Shown here piece after piece: positions 49,178 to 56,756 of a stretch of 56,898 nt of DNA. Below the pieces are notes generated by a model. That model was given only the letters and a program-made list of their open reading frames with translations, searched no databases and had not been told where the DNA came from. The DNA lies in NCBI GenBank assembly GCA_945947915.1, contig CAMEZQ010000008.1, positions 1 to 56,898 of the forward strand, read 5' to 3'. Both the position numbers and the translations under genes were made by a program. Within the stretch, counting starts at the first letter, position 1. Each line of letters starts with the position of its first letter. Origin of the DNA: an uncultured Clostridia bacterium. Lineage in GTDB: Bacteria > Bacillota > Clostridia > Oscillospirales > Butyricicoccaceae.

Positions 49178-50575
49178 TTACTCGGCTTTGGAGAACTTCT
49201 CCTTGGGCATGCGGCAGAGGGGGCAGCGGTAATCGGCGGGAACGTCTGCCCAGGCTGTGCCGGGGGCGACGCCATGCTCCGGGTCGCCCTGGGCCGGGTC
49301 GTAGGTGTAGCCGCAGATGTCACAGACATAGCGCTCTCCGGCCGGTGCGGGCGCCTCGGCCGGCGCTTCGGCAGCCACGCACAGACCCATGGAAGCGGCG
49401 ATGGCGTCGGCCATGGCTTCCAGCTGCGCATCCTGGCCATCGCCCAGCGCCGAGTGGAGCGACAGGCCCGGCTCCAGCACGGTCATGTTCTTCATGGCGG
49501 CCAGGCCCTCACGGATCAGCTTGCCCGACACCGGCGCCCAGCTGCCATTTTCGATGACGGCCACTGTGCGGCCCTGCATATTGTGGGTGCGCAGGTCGTG
49601 CAGCAGCACCTCCATGGGCGTAAAGAGGCCGTTGTTGTAGGTCGAAGAAGCCAGCACCACATGGCTGTACCGGAAGATCTCGGCCAGCACGGTGGAGACC
49701 GGCGTGCGGGACAGGTCGTACAAACGGATATTCTTGACGCCGCGCTCGCCCAGCAGGAAAGCCAGCTGCTCGGCCGCCGCTTCTGTGTGGCCGTAGATGG
49801 AGGCGCAGGCGACAACGACGCCCTGCTCCTCGGGGGTATAACCGGCCCACAGCAGGTATTTTTCAATAAAGCTGCCCAGATCCTGCCGCCAGATAGGGCC
49901 GTGGAGAGGGCAGAGCATGGCAATATCCAGTCCGGCCGCCTTATTCAGCAGCGCCTTGACCTGGGGGCCGTATTTGCCGACGATGTTGGTGTAGTAAATG
50001 CGGGCGGCCTCCCAGTCAAAGGGAGTCTGGTCGGCAAAGAGCAGGCCGTCCAGCGTACCGAAGGTGCCGAAGGCGTCGGCGGAATAGAGGATGCGGTCGT
50101 GCTCCTCATAGGTGACCATGGCTTCGGGCCAGTGAACCATGGGCGCCATATAGAAGCGGAAGGTGTGATCGCCGGTGCAGAGGCTGTCGCCCTCCTTGAT
50201 GATGCGGAAGCGCCGCTGTACGTCTTCACCGAAGAACTGGCCGGCCATAGCCGCCGTCTTGGCGTTGCCGATCAGCTGGACATTGGGATATTTCTTCGCC
50301 GTGCGGGCCAGCAGCGCGCAGTGGTCCGGTTCCATGTGATTGACGATGATATAGTCCAGCTCCCGGCCTTCCAGCACGGTCTCCAGCTTTTCCAGGAACA
50401 GATCGCCCAGATCGGCGTCGATGGTATCCAGCAGGACGGTCTCCCGGTCGAGCACCACATAGGCGTTACAGGAATAGCCCTGGGGCACAGGATAAATATT
50501 TTCAAACAACGGCTGCCGGCGCTCGTTGGCGCCGATCCAGTAAACATTCTCTGCGATCTTTCCGATTTTCTGCAT
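49178..50575 (-). CDS. Flavodiiron protein with C-terminal rubredoxin domain
   Basis: 465 aa. Residues about 1-250 are a metallo-beta-lactamase-like di-iron domain with the ligand motif HMEPDH (near 80) and further histidines in MVHWPEAMV and LCPLHGPIW. Residues about 255-395 are an FMN-binding flavodoxin domain ([24 protein letters not shown]). After an Ala/Pro-rich linker comes a rubredoxin with [10 protein letters not shown] and CPLCRMPK. It reduces O2 to water or NO to N2O, protecting anaerobes; the fused rubredoxin delivers electrons. Start 50575 has AGAAAGGA eight bases upstream. Confidence 0.95.
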   Translation of the reverse strand: MQKIGKIAENVYWIGANERRQPLFENIYPVPQGYSCNAYVVLDRETVLLDTIDADLGDLFLEKLETVLEGRELDYIIVNHMEPDHCALLARTAKKYPNVQLIGNAKTAAMAGQFFGEDVQRRFRIIKEGDSLCTGDHTFRFYMAPMVHWPEAMVTYEEHDRILYSADAFGTFGTLDGLLFADQTPFDWEAARIYYTNIVGKYGPQVKALLNKAAGLDIAMLCPLHGPIWRQDLGSFIEKYLLWAGYTPEEQGVVVACASIYGHTEAAAEQLAFLLGERGVKNIRLYDLSRTPVSTVLAEIFRYSHVVLASSTYNNGLFTPMEVLLHDLRTHNMQGRTVAVIENGSWAPVSGKLIREGLAAMKNMTVLEPGLSLHSALGDGQDAQLEAMADAIAASMGLCVAAEAPAEAPAPAGERYVCDICGYTYDPAQGDPEHGVAPGTAWADVPADYRCPLCRMPKEKFSKAE

Positions 50576-50660
50576 ATCGCGCATCCTTTCTCTTTGGTCG
50601 TCTTTATTTGGTCGTATCCTTCATGCGGGCAGAGCCGCCTCTTCTTTATGTCCGCCGGCT

Positions 50661-51635
50661 TTACAGCAGCCGGTCGCCGATGGACCGCAGGCGCTCCAGC
50701 ATTTCCCGCACGCCATGGCTGCCGCGCACTGGCGGGCGGACTGTCTGCGTCTGCCCGGCCGCGGGATAATCCGCCATCTCGATCCGGGTCTCACCGTCTT
50801 CGGCTTCCTCCCCGCCCTCTTCGGCTCCGGGCGCCGGCTCATCTTCCGGCGCGGCGGCTTCTTCCGCCTGCTCCGGGTCTGTTCCGGCGGGCTCGGCCGC
50901 CGTCTGCAGATCGGCTGCCGCCTGTACGGCTGGTTCCGCGTCTTCCGCCAGGACGCCTTCCCGCTCCTCGGCCTCTAAGATCTCCTGCGCCAGGCTGGAA
51001 AGCTCCCTGGATATTTCAATGAATCTCGACTTGAAGGCGTCGAACAGCTCCTGCGCGCTGCGGCGCGGCCGCGTATCCGGCGCCAAACGGCCGACATTGT
51101 CCTGCTCCATCTCGTTCACCTGTGCCAGCAAACGGCGGTTATGGGTGCGCAGGCTCTCGTTCTCGGCAAGCAGATCATCCCGCTCGGCCAGCGCGCTTTC
51201 CAGCGCCCGGGCATCGGCCGTCTGCCGGGCACGCAGCTCTTCCGCGGCTTCTTCCAGCTGGCCGAAGGCCTGTTCCGCACCCAGGGCCCGTTCCAGCAGC
51301 TCTGCCTTCTCGGATTCCAGCCCGGCCTTCTCGGATTCCAGCCCGGCTTTCTCGGATTCCAGTCTGGCTTTTTCATCCGTCCACGCGGTTCTGGCCTCCT
51401 CCAGCGCTTCCACCTGAGCCTCCAGCTCACCGATCCGGTCGGCAGTCATCATGCGCTCGGCCGCTATCTGTCCGCGGGCTGTTTCCAGCGCCTGCCGGGC
51501 CTCCTTTTCCTGCGTCCGCAGCGCTGCCTGGGCTTCCTCGACCCGTGCATCCTTCTCCTGCACGAGCTTCTCTATATAGTCGATAACGTCTTTTTTATGG
51601 AACCCCATGGGGGCGCTTCTGAACATTCCGGCCAT
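50661..51635 (-). CDS. DivIVA-like coiled-coil protein
   Basis: 324 aa. The N-terminus FHKKDVIDYIEKLVQEKD resembles the membrane-binding end of DivIVA/GpsB proteins. A long coiled coil (residues about 20-180) follows, then a second short helix (RSAQELFDAFKSRFIEISREL) and an acidic Ala/Glu-rich tail. The coiled coil holds three tandem LESEKAG heptads encoded by 21-bp direct repeats. Proteins of this type organise cell poles or division sites, but no partner gene is adjacent. ATG after AGAGG; its promoter is back to back with the tRNA promoter. Confidence 0.75.
   Translation of the reverse strand: MAGMFRSAPMGFHKKDVIDYIEKLVQEKDARVEEAQAALRTQEKEARQALETARGQIAAERMMTADRIGELEAQVEALEEARTAWTDEKARLESEKAGLESEKAGLESEKAELLERALGAEQAFGQLEEAAEELRARQTADARALESALAERDDLLAENESLRTHNRRLLAQVNEMEQDNVGRLAPDTRPRRSAQELFDAFKSRFIEISRELSSLAQEILEAEEREGVLAEDAEPAVQAAADLQTAAEPAGTDPEQAEEAAAPEDEPAPGAEEGGEEAEDGETRIEMADYPAAGQTQTVRPPVRGSHGVREMLERLRSIGDRLL
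51308..51370. repeat. Three tandem 21-bp repeats inside the DivIVA-like gene
   Basis: Units starting TTCTCGGATTCCAG at 51308, 51329 and 51350. The first two differ only in their last base; the third has drifted in its second half. They encode LESEKAG heptads of the coiled coil and could change copy number by slippage. Confidence 0.85.
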
Positions 51636-51681
51636 GATCCACCTCTATATTTTTTGTCAAAAAGTTTTGTGGGCAATTTCT

Positions 51682-51710
51682 ATTATATTCGGTGGATTTA
51701 CCATTTACAA
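51682..51710 (-). promoter_or_regulatory. Promoter of the DivIVA-like gene
   Basis: Minus-strand -35 TTGTAA (51705-51710), 17-base spacer, -10 TATAAT (51682-51687). Its -35 overlaps the -35 of the divergent tRNA promoter. Confidence 0.75.
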
Positions 51711-51732
51711 GTCTTAAATTCCGTGCTATAAT
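51704..51732 (+). promoter_or_regulatory. Promoter upstream of the tRNA-Arg region
   Basis: -35 TTTACA (51704-51709), 17-base spacer, -10 TATAAT (51727-51732) with extended TG. No other promoter is evident before the intact tRNA at 51973. Confidence 0.75.
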
Positions 51733-51787
51733 TCTTTCTACAGGCTGGCAGGGATCCTTGCCGCTGTCCTGTTTTAAAACCAAATAT

Positions 51788-51817
51788 GCGCCCGTAGCTC
51801 AGCTGGATAGAGTGTCA
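51788..51817 (+). pseudogene. Truncated 5' copy of tRNA-Arg
   Basis: The acceptor 5' strand and D arm of the tRNA at 51973, identical over the 37 bases 51781-51817 (matching 51966-52002), stop at the start of the anticodon stem. The sequence then switches to unrelated DNA. Confidence 0.85.
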
Positions 51818-51965
51818 CTTTCACCCCACAAAATCTTCGATTTCGCGGGGACCCCGATGGATCGTTAAATCAAACCGGCGTTGCCGGTTTTCTTCGCCGC
51901 ATAAGCGGCGTGGTCGGAGTCTGACACCGGATCCTCTGCTTCGCTCCAGGTGCGTACAGCAAAAT
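51818..51965. other. Hairpin-rich spacer with inverted anticodon-arm fragment
   Basis: It contains a CCCC..GGGG hairpin near 51833-51860, a terminator-like AAACCGGC/GCCGGTTTT near 51872-51892, and CGCCGC/GCGGCG near 51896-51910. Bases 51913-51927 are the exact reverse complement of 51997-52011, the anticodon arm of the intact tRNA. No coding frame was found. Confidence 0.6.
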
Positions 51966-51972
51966 CAAATAT

Positions 51973-52049
51973 GCGCCCGTAGCTCAGCTGGATAGAGTGT
52001 CAGACTCCGACTCTGAAGGTCGTGCGTTCGAATCGCATCGGGCGTACCA
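51973..52049 (+). tRNA. tRNA-Arg (anticodon CCG), CCA encoded
   Basis: Complete cloverleaf: acceptor GCGCCCG with CGGGCGU (one G-U pair), D arm GCTCAGCTGGATAGAGT, anticodon stem TCAGA/TCTGA with loop CTCCGAC giving anticodon CCG, T arm GTGCGTTCGAATCGCAT, discriminator A and an encoded CCA at 52047-52049. It reads the arginine codon CGG. Confidence 0.95.
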
Positions 52050-52083
52050 AAGCGGCAGATTTCTCAGGAAATCTGCCGCTTTT
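52049..52083 (+). terminator. Terminator of the tRNA gene
   Basis: AAAGCGGCAGATTTC and GAAATCTGCCGCTTT arms around TCAG, then T residues, immediately after the CCA end. Confidence 0.9.
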
Positions 52084-52103
52084 TCATGCTTCAAATAATA
52101 ACT

Positions 52104-52135
52104 GCAAAAAAGACGCCCGCAGGCGTCTTTTTTGC
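52104..52135 (-). terminator. Terminator after the binding-protein remnant
   Basis: GCAAAAAAGACGCC and GGCGTCTTTTTTGC arms around CGCA; it sits directly behind the remnant's stop codon on the minus strand and works in both directions. Confidence 0.85.
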
Positions 52136-52143
52136 AAAACTTT

Positions 52144-52284
52144 TTAGTCCTTTACAGAAATATCATAGCCGAACCACTTGACGGCCAATTCAGTCAGAGT
52201 GCCATCTTCGTGCATCTCCTCCAGAGCGGCGTCGACCTTATAAGCAATAAAGTTATCACTTTTCTGCCCTTTGCCGACTCTGCA
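52144..52284 (-). pseudogene. C-terminal remnant of an amino-acid ABC transporter binding protein
   Basis: The minus-strand frame reads KSDNFIAYKVDAALEEMHED and continues GTLTELAVKWFGYDISVKD to a TAA, the characteristic end of family 3 solute-binding proteins. A stop codon lies just upstream (52285-52287) and the rest of the gene is missing. Only about 45 codons survive, followed by an intact terminator, so the promoter-proximal part was deleted. Confidence 0.75.
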
Positions 52285-52343
52285 TCATTTCTTCCTATCA
52301 AATCAGAGGGTTTTTAAGTCTCCATAAAAAGTACAGCTTTCAG

Positions 52344-52417
52344 CCGTTCAATTTTGAACGGTTTGCTTATTGACAGACGGCCGGAAGGGTTTTATACTTA
52401 ATTCGTTCAAAAACGAA
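52344..52417 (+). promoter_or_regulatory. Promoter and operator region of the marR-MATE unit
   Basis: A consensus promoter, TTGACA (52370-52375), 17 bases, TATACT (52393-52398), is flanked by two palindromes: CCGTTCA-N4-TGAACGG (52344-52361) and TTCGTT-N4-AACGAA (52402-52417). Both contain CGTTC half-sites, suited to binding of the MarR-type protein encoded next. The DNA between 52287 and 52343 shows nothing else. Confidence 0.7.
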
Positions 52418-52435
52418 CTATGTGGAGGAAGAGAA

Positions 52436-52888
52436 ATGAATCAGCCGGGCTTTGTACATGTTGGCAGTTTTTTCGACAGCGTGCGCAAAATTCAGAAACG
52501 CTACCGGGATCACCTGTCGCCGATCTGCAAAAAATGGAAGCTGACGCAAAACGAGCTGGATATCCTGCTGTTTCTCTGCAACAACCCGCAATACGACCGG
52601 GCGGCCGACATCGTTGAGCACCGCGGCATCGCCAAATCCCATGTTTCCCTGTCGGTGAAGGATCTGGAGCACCGGAAGCTGCTGGAACGGCGCTTTGAGC
52701 CTGCCGACCGCCGCACATCCCATCTGGAGCTGACCGCCAGGGGACGCGCCATCACCGAAGAGGGCCGTCAGGCGCAGCTGCGCTTTTTTTCCGAGATCTA
52801 CGCCGGCATTTCGCCGGAAGACTTCGCCACATGGCGAGAGATCATGCAGAAGATCCGGAAAAATCTCGAAGGCACGGAAGTAAAATGA
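52436..52888 (+). CDS. MarR family transcriptional regulator
   Basis: 150 aa winged-helix protein. The recognition region RAADIVEHRGIAKSHVSLSVKDLEHRKLLER (about 55-85) and the wing ADRRTSHLELTARG are typical. It precedes a MATE pump gene in the same direction and has two palindromes around its own promoter, so it probably represses both genes until a toxic compound binds. ATG 52436 follows GGAGGAAG. Confidence 0.92.
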   Translation: MNQPGFVHVGSFFDSVRKIQKRYRDHLSPICKKWKLTQNELDILLFLCNNPQYDRAADIVEHRGIAKSHVSLSVKDLEHRKLLERRFEPADRRTSHLELTARGRAITEEGRQAQLRFFSEIYAGISPEDFATWREIMQKIRKNLEGTEVK

Positions 52889-52892
52889 AATC

Positions 52893-52920
52893 CATGGTAC
52901 ATGCTATACCATGTACCATG
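52893..52920. other. Perfect palindrome between marR and the MATE gene
   Basis: CATGGTACATG and CATGTACCATG around CTATAC. There is no T run. It could be an mRNA processing or stability hairpin, or a protein binding site. Confidence 0.5.
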
Positions 52921-52957
52921 CTATGCAATGAGATCTGCAAAGAAAGGAGTTCTTTTT

Positions 52958-54334
52958 ATGTCAGACAAAACAACCCAGGACATGGGGACCGGCAGCGTCC
53001 GTAAGCTCATGGTGCGCATGGCCGTTCCCGCCGTCCTGGCACAGGTCATCAACCTGTTATATAACATTGTCGACCGCATCTACATCGGCCATGTTCCGGA
53101 GATCGGCGGCCTGGCGCTGACCGGCGTCGGCCTTTTTACGCCCATTCTGATGCTGCTGACCGCCTTCGCCATGCTGGCGGGCGCCGGCGGCGCGCCGCTG
53201 GCCTCCATCGCCATGGGCCGCGGGGACCGGGAGAAGGCCGAACAGATCATGGGCAACTGCTTCACCGTGCTTCTGCTGCTTGCAGCCCTGCTGACGGTGG
53301 TCTTCTACTGTGCCTCTCCCACGCTGCTGCGCCTCTTCGGCGCCTCCGACGCCACCCTGCCCTATGCCGTGCAGTACGGGCGCGTCTATGTCCTGGGCAG
53401 CGTTTTCGTGCTGATCGTCATGGGCATGAATACTTTCATCACCACCCAGGGCTTTGCCAAGACCAGCATGCTGACCACGGTCATCGGCGCCGCCATCAAT
53501 ATCGTCCTCGACCCCATCTTCATCTTTGTCCTGGGCCTGGGCGTCACCGGCGCGGCGCTGGCCACCATTCTGAGCCAGGCCGTCAGCGCCCTCTGGATCC
53601 TGCGGTTCCTCACCGGGAAAAAGACCGTGCTGAAGCTGCAGCCTCGCTGCATGAAGCTGGACCCCGACGTCATCCTGCCCTGCCTGGGCCTGGGCGTTTC
53701 CAGTTTCGTCATGGTCTCCACAGAGAGCATCCTCTCGGTCAGCTTCACCTCCTCTCTGGCGCGCTACGGCGGCGACGTGGCCGTGGGCGCCATGACCGTG
53801 CTGACCTCCATCAACCAGCTGGTGACCATGCCGCTCTCCGGCATCTGCCAGGGCGGCCAGCCCCTCATCAGCTTCAATTACGGCGCCAAAAAGCTGGACC
53901 GTGTCAAAGAGGCCTTTCTGTGCCAGTTCGGCACCTGCGTCGCCTATACGATCCTTTTCTGGCTCCTGCTGATGGCCGCGCCCGGTTTCTTCGCAGGCAT
54001 CTTCACCAGCGACACGGCTCTGGTGGAATACACCGCCTGGGCGCTGCGGATCTTTTTGGCCGGCGCCTTCTCGGTTGGCTTCCAGATCAGCTGCCAGCAG
54101 GCCTTTATGGCCTTGGGCCAGGCAAAGATCTGCCTGTTTATGGCCTGCCTGCGAAAGCTGATCCTGCTCATTCCCCTGATCTTCATTCTGCCGCATTTCT
54201 TCGCCGACCGGGCGATGGCCGTATTCCTGGCCGAACCCATATCAGATATCCTGGCCGCCGCCATCACCACAGCAGCCTTTTTCCTCTTCTTCCGCAAGCT
54301 GCTGAAAAACGGCCGGGCCGCCCAATCGTCGTAA
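52958..54334 (+). CDS. MATE family efflux transporter
   Basis: 458 aa with twelve predicted membrane helices in two homologous halves, the standard size. Typical stretches: NLLYNIVDRIYIGHV in helix 1-2, GAGGAPLASIAMGRGD, and GICQGGQPLISFNYGAKK at the equivalent place in the second half. It exports drugs or metabolites using a Na+ or H+ gradient. ATG 52958 follows AAGGAG. It is probably co-transcribed with the MarR gene. Confidence 0.95.
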   Translation: MSDKTTQDMGTGSVRKLMVRMAVPAVLAQVINLLYNIVDRIYIGHVPEIGGLALTGVGLFTPILMLLTAFAMLAGAGGAPLASIAMGRGDREKAEQIMGNCFTVLLLLAALLTVVFYCASPTLLRLFGASDATLPYAVQYGRVYVLGSVFVLIVMGMNTFITTQGFAKTSMLTTVIGAAINIVLDPIFIFVLGLGVTGAALATILSQAVSALWILRFLTGKKTVLKLQPRCMKLDPDVILPCLGLGVSSFVMVSTESILSVSFTSSLARYGGDVAVGAMTVLTSINQLVTMPLSGICQGGQPLISFNYGAKKLDRVKEAFLCQFGTCVAYTILFWLLLMAAPGFFAGIFTSDTALVEYTAWALRIFLAGAFSVGFQISCQQAFMALGQAKICLFMACLRKLILLIPLIFILPHFFADRAMAVFLAEPISDILAAAITTAAFFLFFRKLLKNGRAAQSS

Positions 54335-54338
54335 ATTC

Positions 54339-54366
54339 AGCCGCATCTGTTCAGATGCGGCTTTTC
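54339..54366 (+). terminator. Intrinsic terminator after the MATE gene
   Basis: AGCCGCATCTG and CAGATGCGGCT arms with a two-base loop, then TTTCC. Confidence 0.8.
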
Positions 54367-54451
54367 CTTTGGCGCCGGCGGGTGTATAATCATCTCAGGC
54401 AAGGCCGCTTCCTGCTGGCCTTCTGAAAAAACAACAAAAGGAGCTGTGACC

Positions 54452-55126
54452 ATGAAGATCGGAGCCATCACCGTGGGCCAGTCGCCCCGGGTCGACGTGA
54501 CGGCCGATATCCTGCCCCTGTGGCAGGGCAAAGCCGAGCTGCTGGAAGCCGGCGCGCTGGACGCGCTGACCTATGAAGAGATCCTGGAGCTTGGCCCGGA
54601 ACGGGCCGACGACCACGTCCTGGTCTCCCGCCTGCGGGACGGCCGGGAGGTCACCTTTGCCGAGCGCCGCATCCTGCCCCACCTGCAGGGCTGCATCGAC
54701 CGGCTGGAGGCCCAGGGCGTATCCCTCATCGTCTTTTTCTGCACCGGCGAATTCCCCGCCAATTTCCGCCACAAGGTGCCCATCCTCTACCCCAGCGATG
54801 TGCTGCTGCGGCTGGTGCCGGTCCTCTGCGGCGGCAGCCCCATCGCTGTCCTCACCCCTTCCCAGCTCCAGCTGGAGCAGATCCGTGTCAAGTGGGAGCG
54901 CCATGTGCCAAGAGCCGCCGTCTTTTACGCCTCTCCCTACGGCGACCCCGCCGCCCTCGACCGGGTGTGCGCCCGGCTCCGGGAGGCCGAGGGCGACCTG
55001 GTGGTGCTCGACTGCATCGGCTATACCCAGGCCATGAAGCGCCGCATCGCCGCCGCCACCGGCAAGCAGGTCATTCTGGCCCGCACCCTGCTGGCCCGGG
55101 TGGTCGATGAGCTGCTGGATACATGA
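54452..55126 (+). CDS. AroM family protein
   Basis: 224 aa. The N-terminus KIGAITVGQSPRVDVTADI (residues 2-20) and the central IVFFCTGEFP are diagnostic of AroM, a family related in fold to aspartate/glutamate racemases. AroM is linked to aromatic biosynthesis operons in enterics, but its activity is not established. It stands alone here. ATG 54452 is preferred over GTG 54446 because AAGGAG is eight bases upstream of the ATG. Confidence 0.88.
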   Translation: MKIGAITVGQSPRVDVTADILPLWQGKAELLEAGALDALTYEEILELGPERADDHVLVSRLRDGREVTFAERRILPHLQGCIDRLEAQGVSLIVFFCTGEFPANFRHKVPILYPSDVLLRLVPVLCGGSPIAVLTPSQLQLEQIRVKWERHVPRAAVFYASPYGDPAALDRVCARLREAEGDLVVLDCIGYTQAMKRRIAAATGKQVILARTLLARVVDELLDT

Positions 55127-55144
55127 TCTCCTCTGCATATAATC

Positions 55145-55173
55145 TTGCGCCGCAGACGGAAATATTGTAGAAT
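55145..55173 (+). promoter_or_regulatory. Promoter of purB
   Basis: -35 TTGCGC (55145-55150), 17-base spacer, -10 TAGAAT (55168-55173). Confidence 0.55.
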
Positions 55174-55235
55174 AAAGTATATATCCGCATTTTTTGACCC
55201 GGAAAAAGAATATACGAAATACGGAGGCGTTTTCC

Positions 55236-56672
55236 ATGAATCCCAATGAAAAATACGCGTCGCCGCTGTCGTCCAGATACGCCAGCGACGAGATGCAGTA
55301 CCTCTTCTCCCCCCAGTTCAAATTCTCCACCTGGCGCCGGCTGTGGATCGCCCTGGCCGAGGCCGAGCAGGAGCTGGGCCTGGACATCACCGACGAGCAG
55401 CTGGACGAGATGCGCGCCCACATCGACGACATCGATTTTGAAAAGGCTGCCGCCTACGAAAAGAAGCTGCGCCACGATGTCATGGCTCACGTCCACACCT
55501 ACGGAGAATGCTGCCCCAAGGCCATGCCCATCATCCATCTGGGCGCCACCTCCTGCTATGTGGGTGATAACACCGACATCATCATCATGCGTGAAGCCCT
55601 CAAGCTGGTCAAGGGCCGCCTGATCAAGGTCCTGCGTGTGCTGGCCGATTTTGCCGAGCAGTATAAGGACCAGCCTACCCTGGCCTTTACCCATTTCCAG
55701 CCGGCCCAGCCCACCTCGGTGGGCAAGCGCGCCACCCTGTGGATCAATGACCTGATGCTCGACCTGGAAGAGCTGGAAACGGTGGAAAAAGCCATCCTGC
55801 CTCTGGGCTCCAAAGGCACCACCGGCACCCAGGCCAGCTTCCTGGAGCTCTTTGACGGCGATTACGAAAAGGTCCGCCAGATCGACCTGCGCATCGCCCA
55901 GAAGATGGGCTTCGAGAAGGCCGTGCCCGTTTCCGGCCAGACCTATTCCCGCAAGGTGGACAGCCGCGTCCTCGATCTGCTGTCCCACATCGCCCAGAGC
56001 GCCCATAAGTTCTCCAACGACATCCGTCTGCTGGCCCACCTCAAGGAAGTGGAGGAGCCCTTCGAGAAGAACCAGATCGGCTCGTCGGCCATGGCCTACA
56101 AGCGCAACCCCATGCGCAGCGAGCGCATCGCCTCCCTCTCCCGCTATGTCATCGTCACCTCCCAGAACGCCGCCATCACGGCTGCCACCCAGTGGTTCGA
56201 GCGCACCCTGGACGACAGCGCCAACAAGCGCATCTCGGTGGCTGAGAGCTTTTTGGCCATCGACGCCGTCCTCAGCCTCTACGCCAACGTGGCCGGCGGC
56301 CTGGTGGTCTATCCCAAGGTCATTGAAAAGCGCCTGCTGCAGGAGCTGCCCTTCATGGCTACTGAAAATATCATGATGGACGCCGTCAAGCGCGGCGGCG
56401 ACCGGCAGGAGCTGCACGAGTTGATCCGCCAGCACTCGATGGCGGCCGGCTATGCTGTCAAGATGGAGGGCAGGGAAAACGACCTTCTCGACCGCATCGC
56501 CGCCGACGAACATTTCGGCGTCACCCGGCAGGAGCTGGAAGCCGTCATGGATCCCAAAAACTATATCGGCTGCGCCGCCCTGCAGACGGCCGATTATCTG
56601 GAAAACATCGTCCGTCCGACGCTGGCCAGATATGCCGACGTGGACGCCGCCGAGAACGAGATCAAGGTCTGA
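55236..56672 (+). CDS. purB: Adenylosuccinate lyase
   Basis: 478 aa fumarase/aspartase superfamily enzyme acting twice in purine synthesis: it cleaves SAICAR and adenylosuccinate, releasing fumarate. The catalytic flexible loop GSSAMAYKRNPMRSERI is near residues 285-301, with HLGATSCYVGDNTD near 100. The start follows CGGAGG. It is transcribed alone from its own promoter and ends in a terminator. The released fumarate could in principle also be a substrate of the hydratase at 16281-17694. Confidence 0.96.
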   Translation: MNPNEKYASPLSSRYASDEMQYLFSPQFKFSTWRRLWIALAEAEQELGLDITDEQLDEMRAHIDDIDFEKAAAYEKKLRHDVMAHVHTYGECCPKAMPIIHLGATSCYVGDNTDIIIMREALKLVKGRLIKVLRVLADFAEQYKDQPTLAFTHFQPAQPTSVGKRATLWINDLMLDLEELETVEKAILPLGSKGTTGTQASFLELFDGDYEKVRQIDLRIAQKMGFEKAVPVSGQTYSRKVDSRVLDLLSHIAQSAHKFSNDIRLLAHLKEVEEPFEKNQIGSSAMAYKRNPMRSERIASLSRYVIVTSQNAAITAATQWFERTLDDSANKRISVAESFLAIDAVLSLYANVAGGLVVYPKVIEKRLLQELPFMATENIMMDAVKRGGDRQELHELIRQHSMAAGYAVKMEGRENDLLDRIAADEHFGVTRQELEAVMDPKNYIGCAALQTADYLENIVRPTLARYADVDAAENEIKV

Positions 56673-56696
56673 TCTCCCCCCTTTGTTTGCACCGAT

Positions 56697-56728
56697 CCCC
56701 CGTATGAATATCATACGGGGGATTTTTC
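56697..56728 (+). terminator. Terminator of purB
   Basis: CCCCCGTATGA and TCATACGGGGG arms around ATA, then ATTTTT. Confidence 0.9.
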
Positions 56729-56756
56729 ACGTTATGCCCCGCCGGCAGGCCGGCGT

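Noticed and set aside
51308..51370. CRISPR-like repeats
   Set aside because: Contiguous 21-bp units without spacers that lie in frame in a coiled-coil gene; no cas genes in the window.
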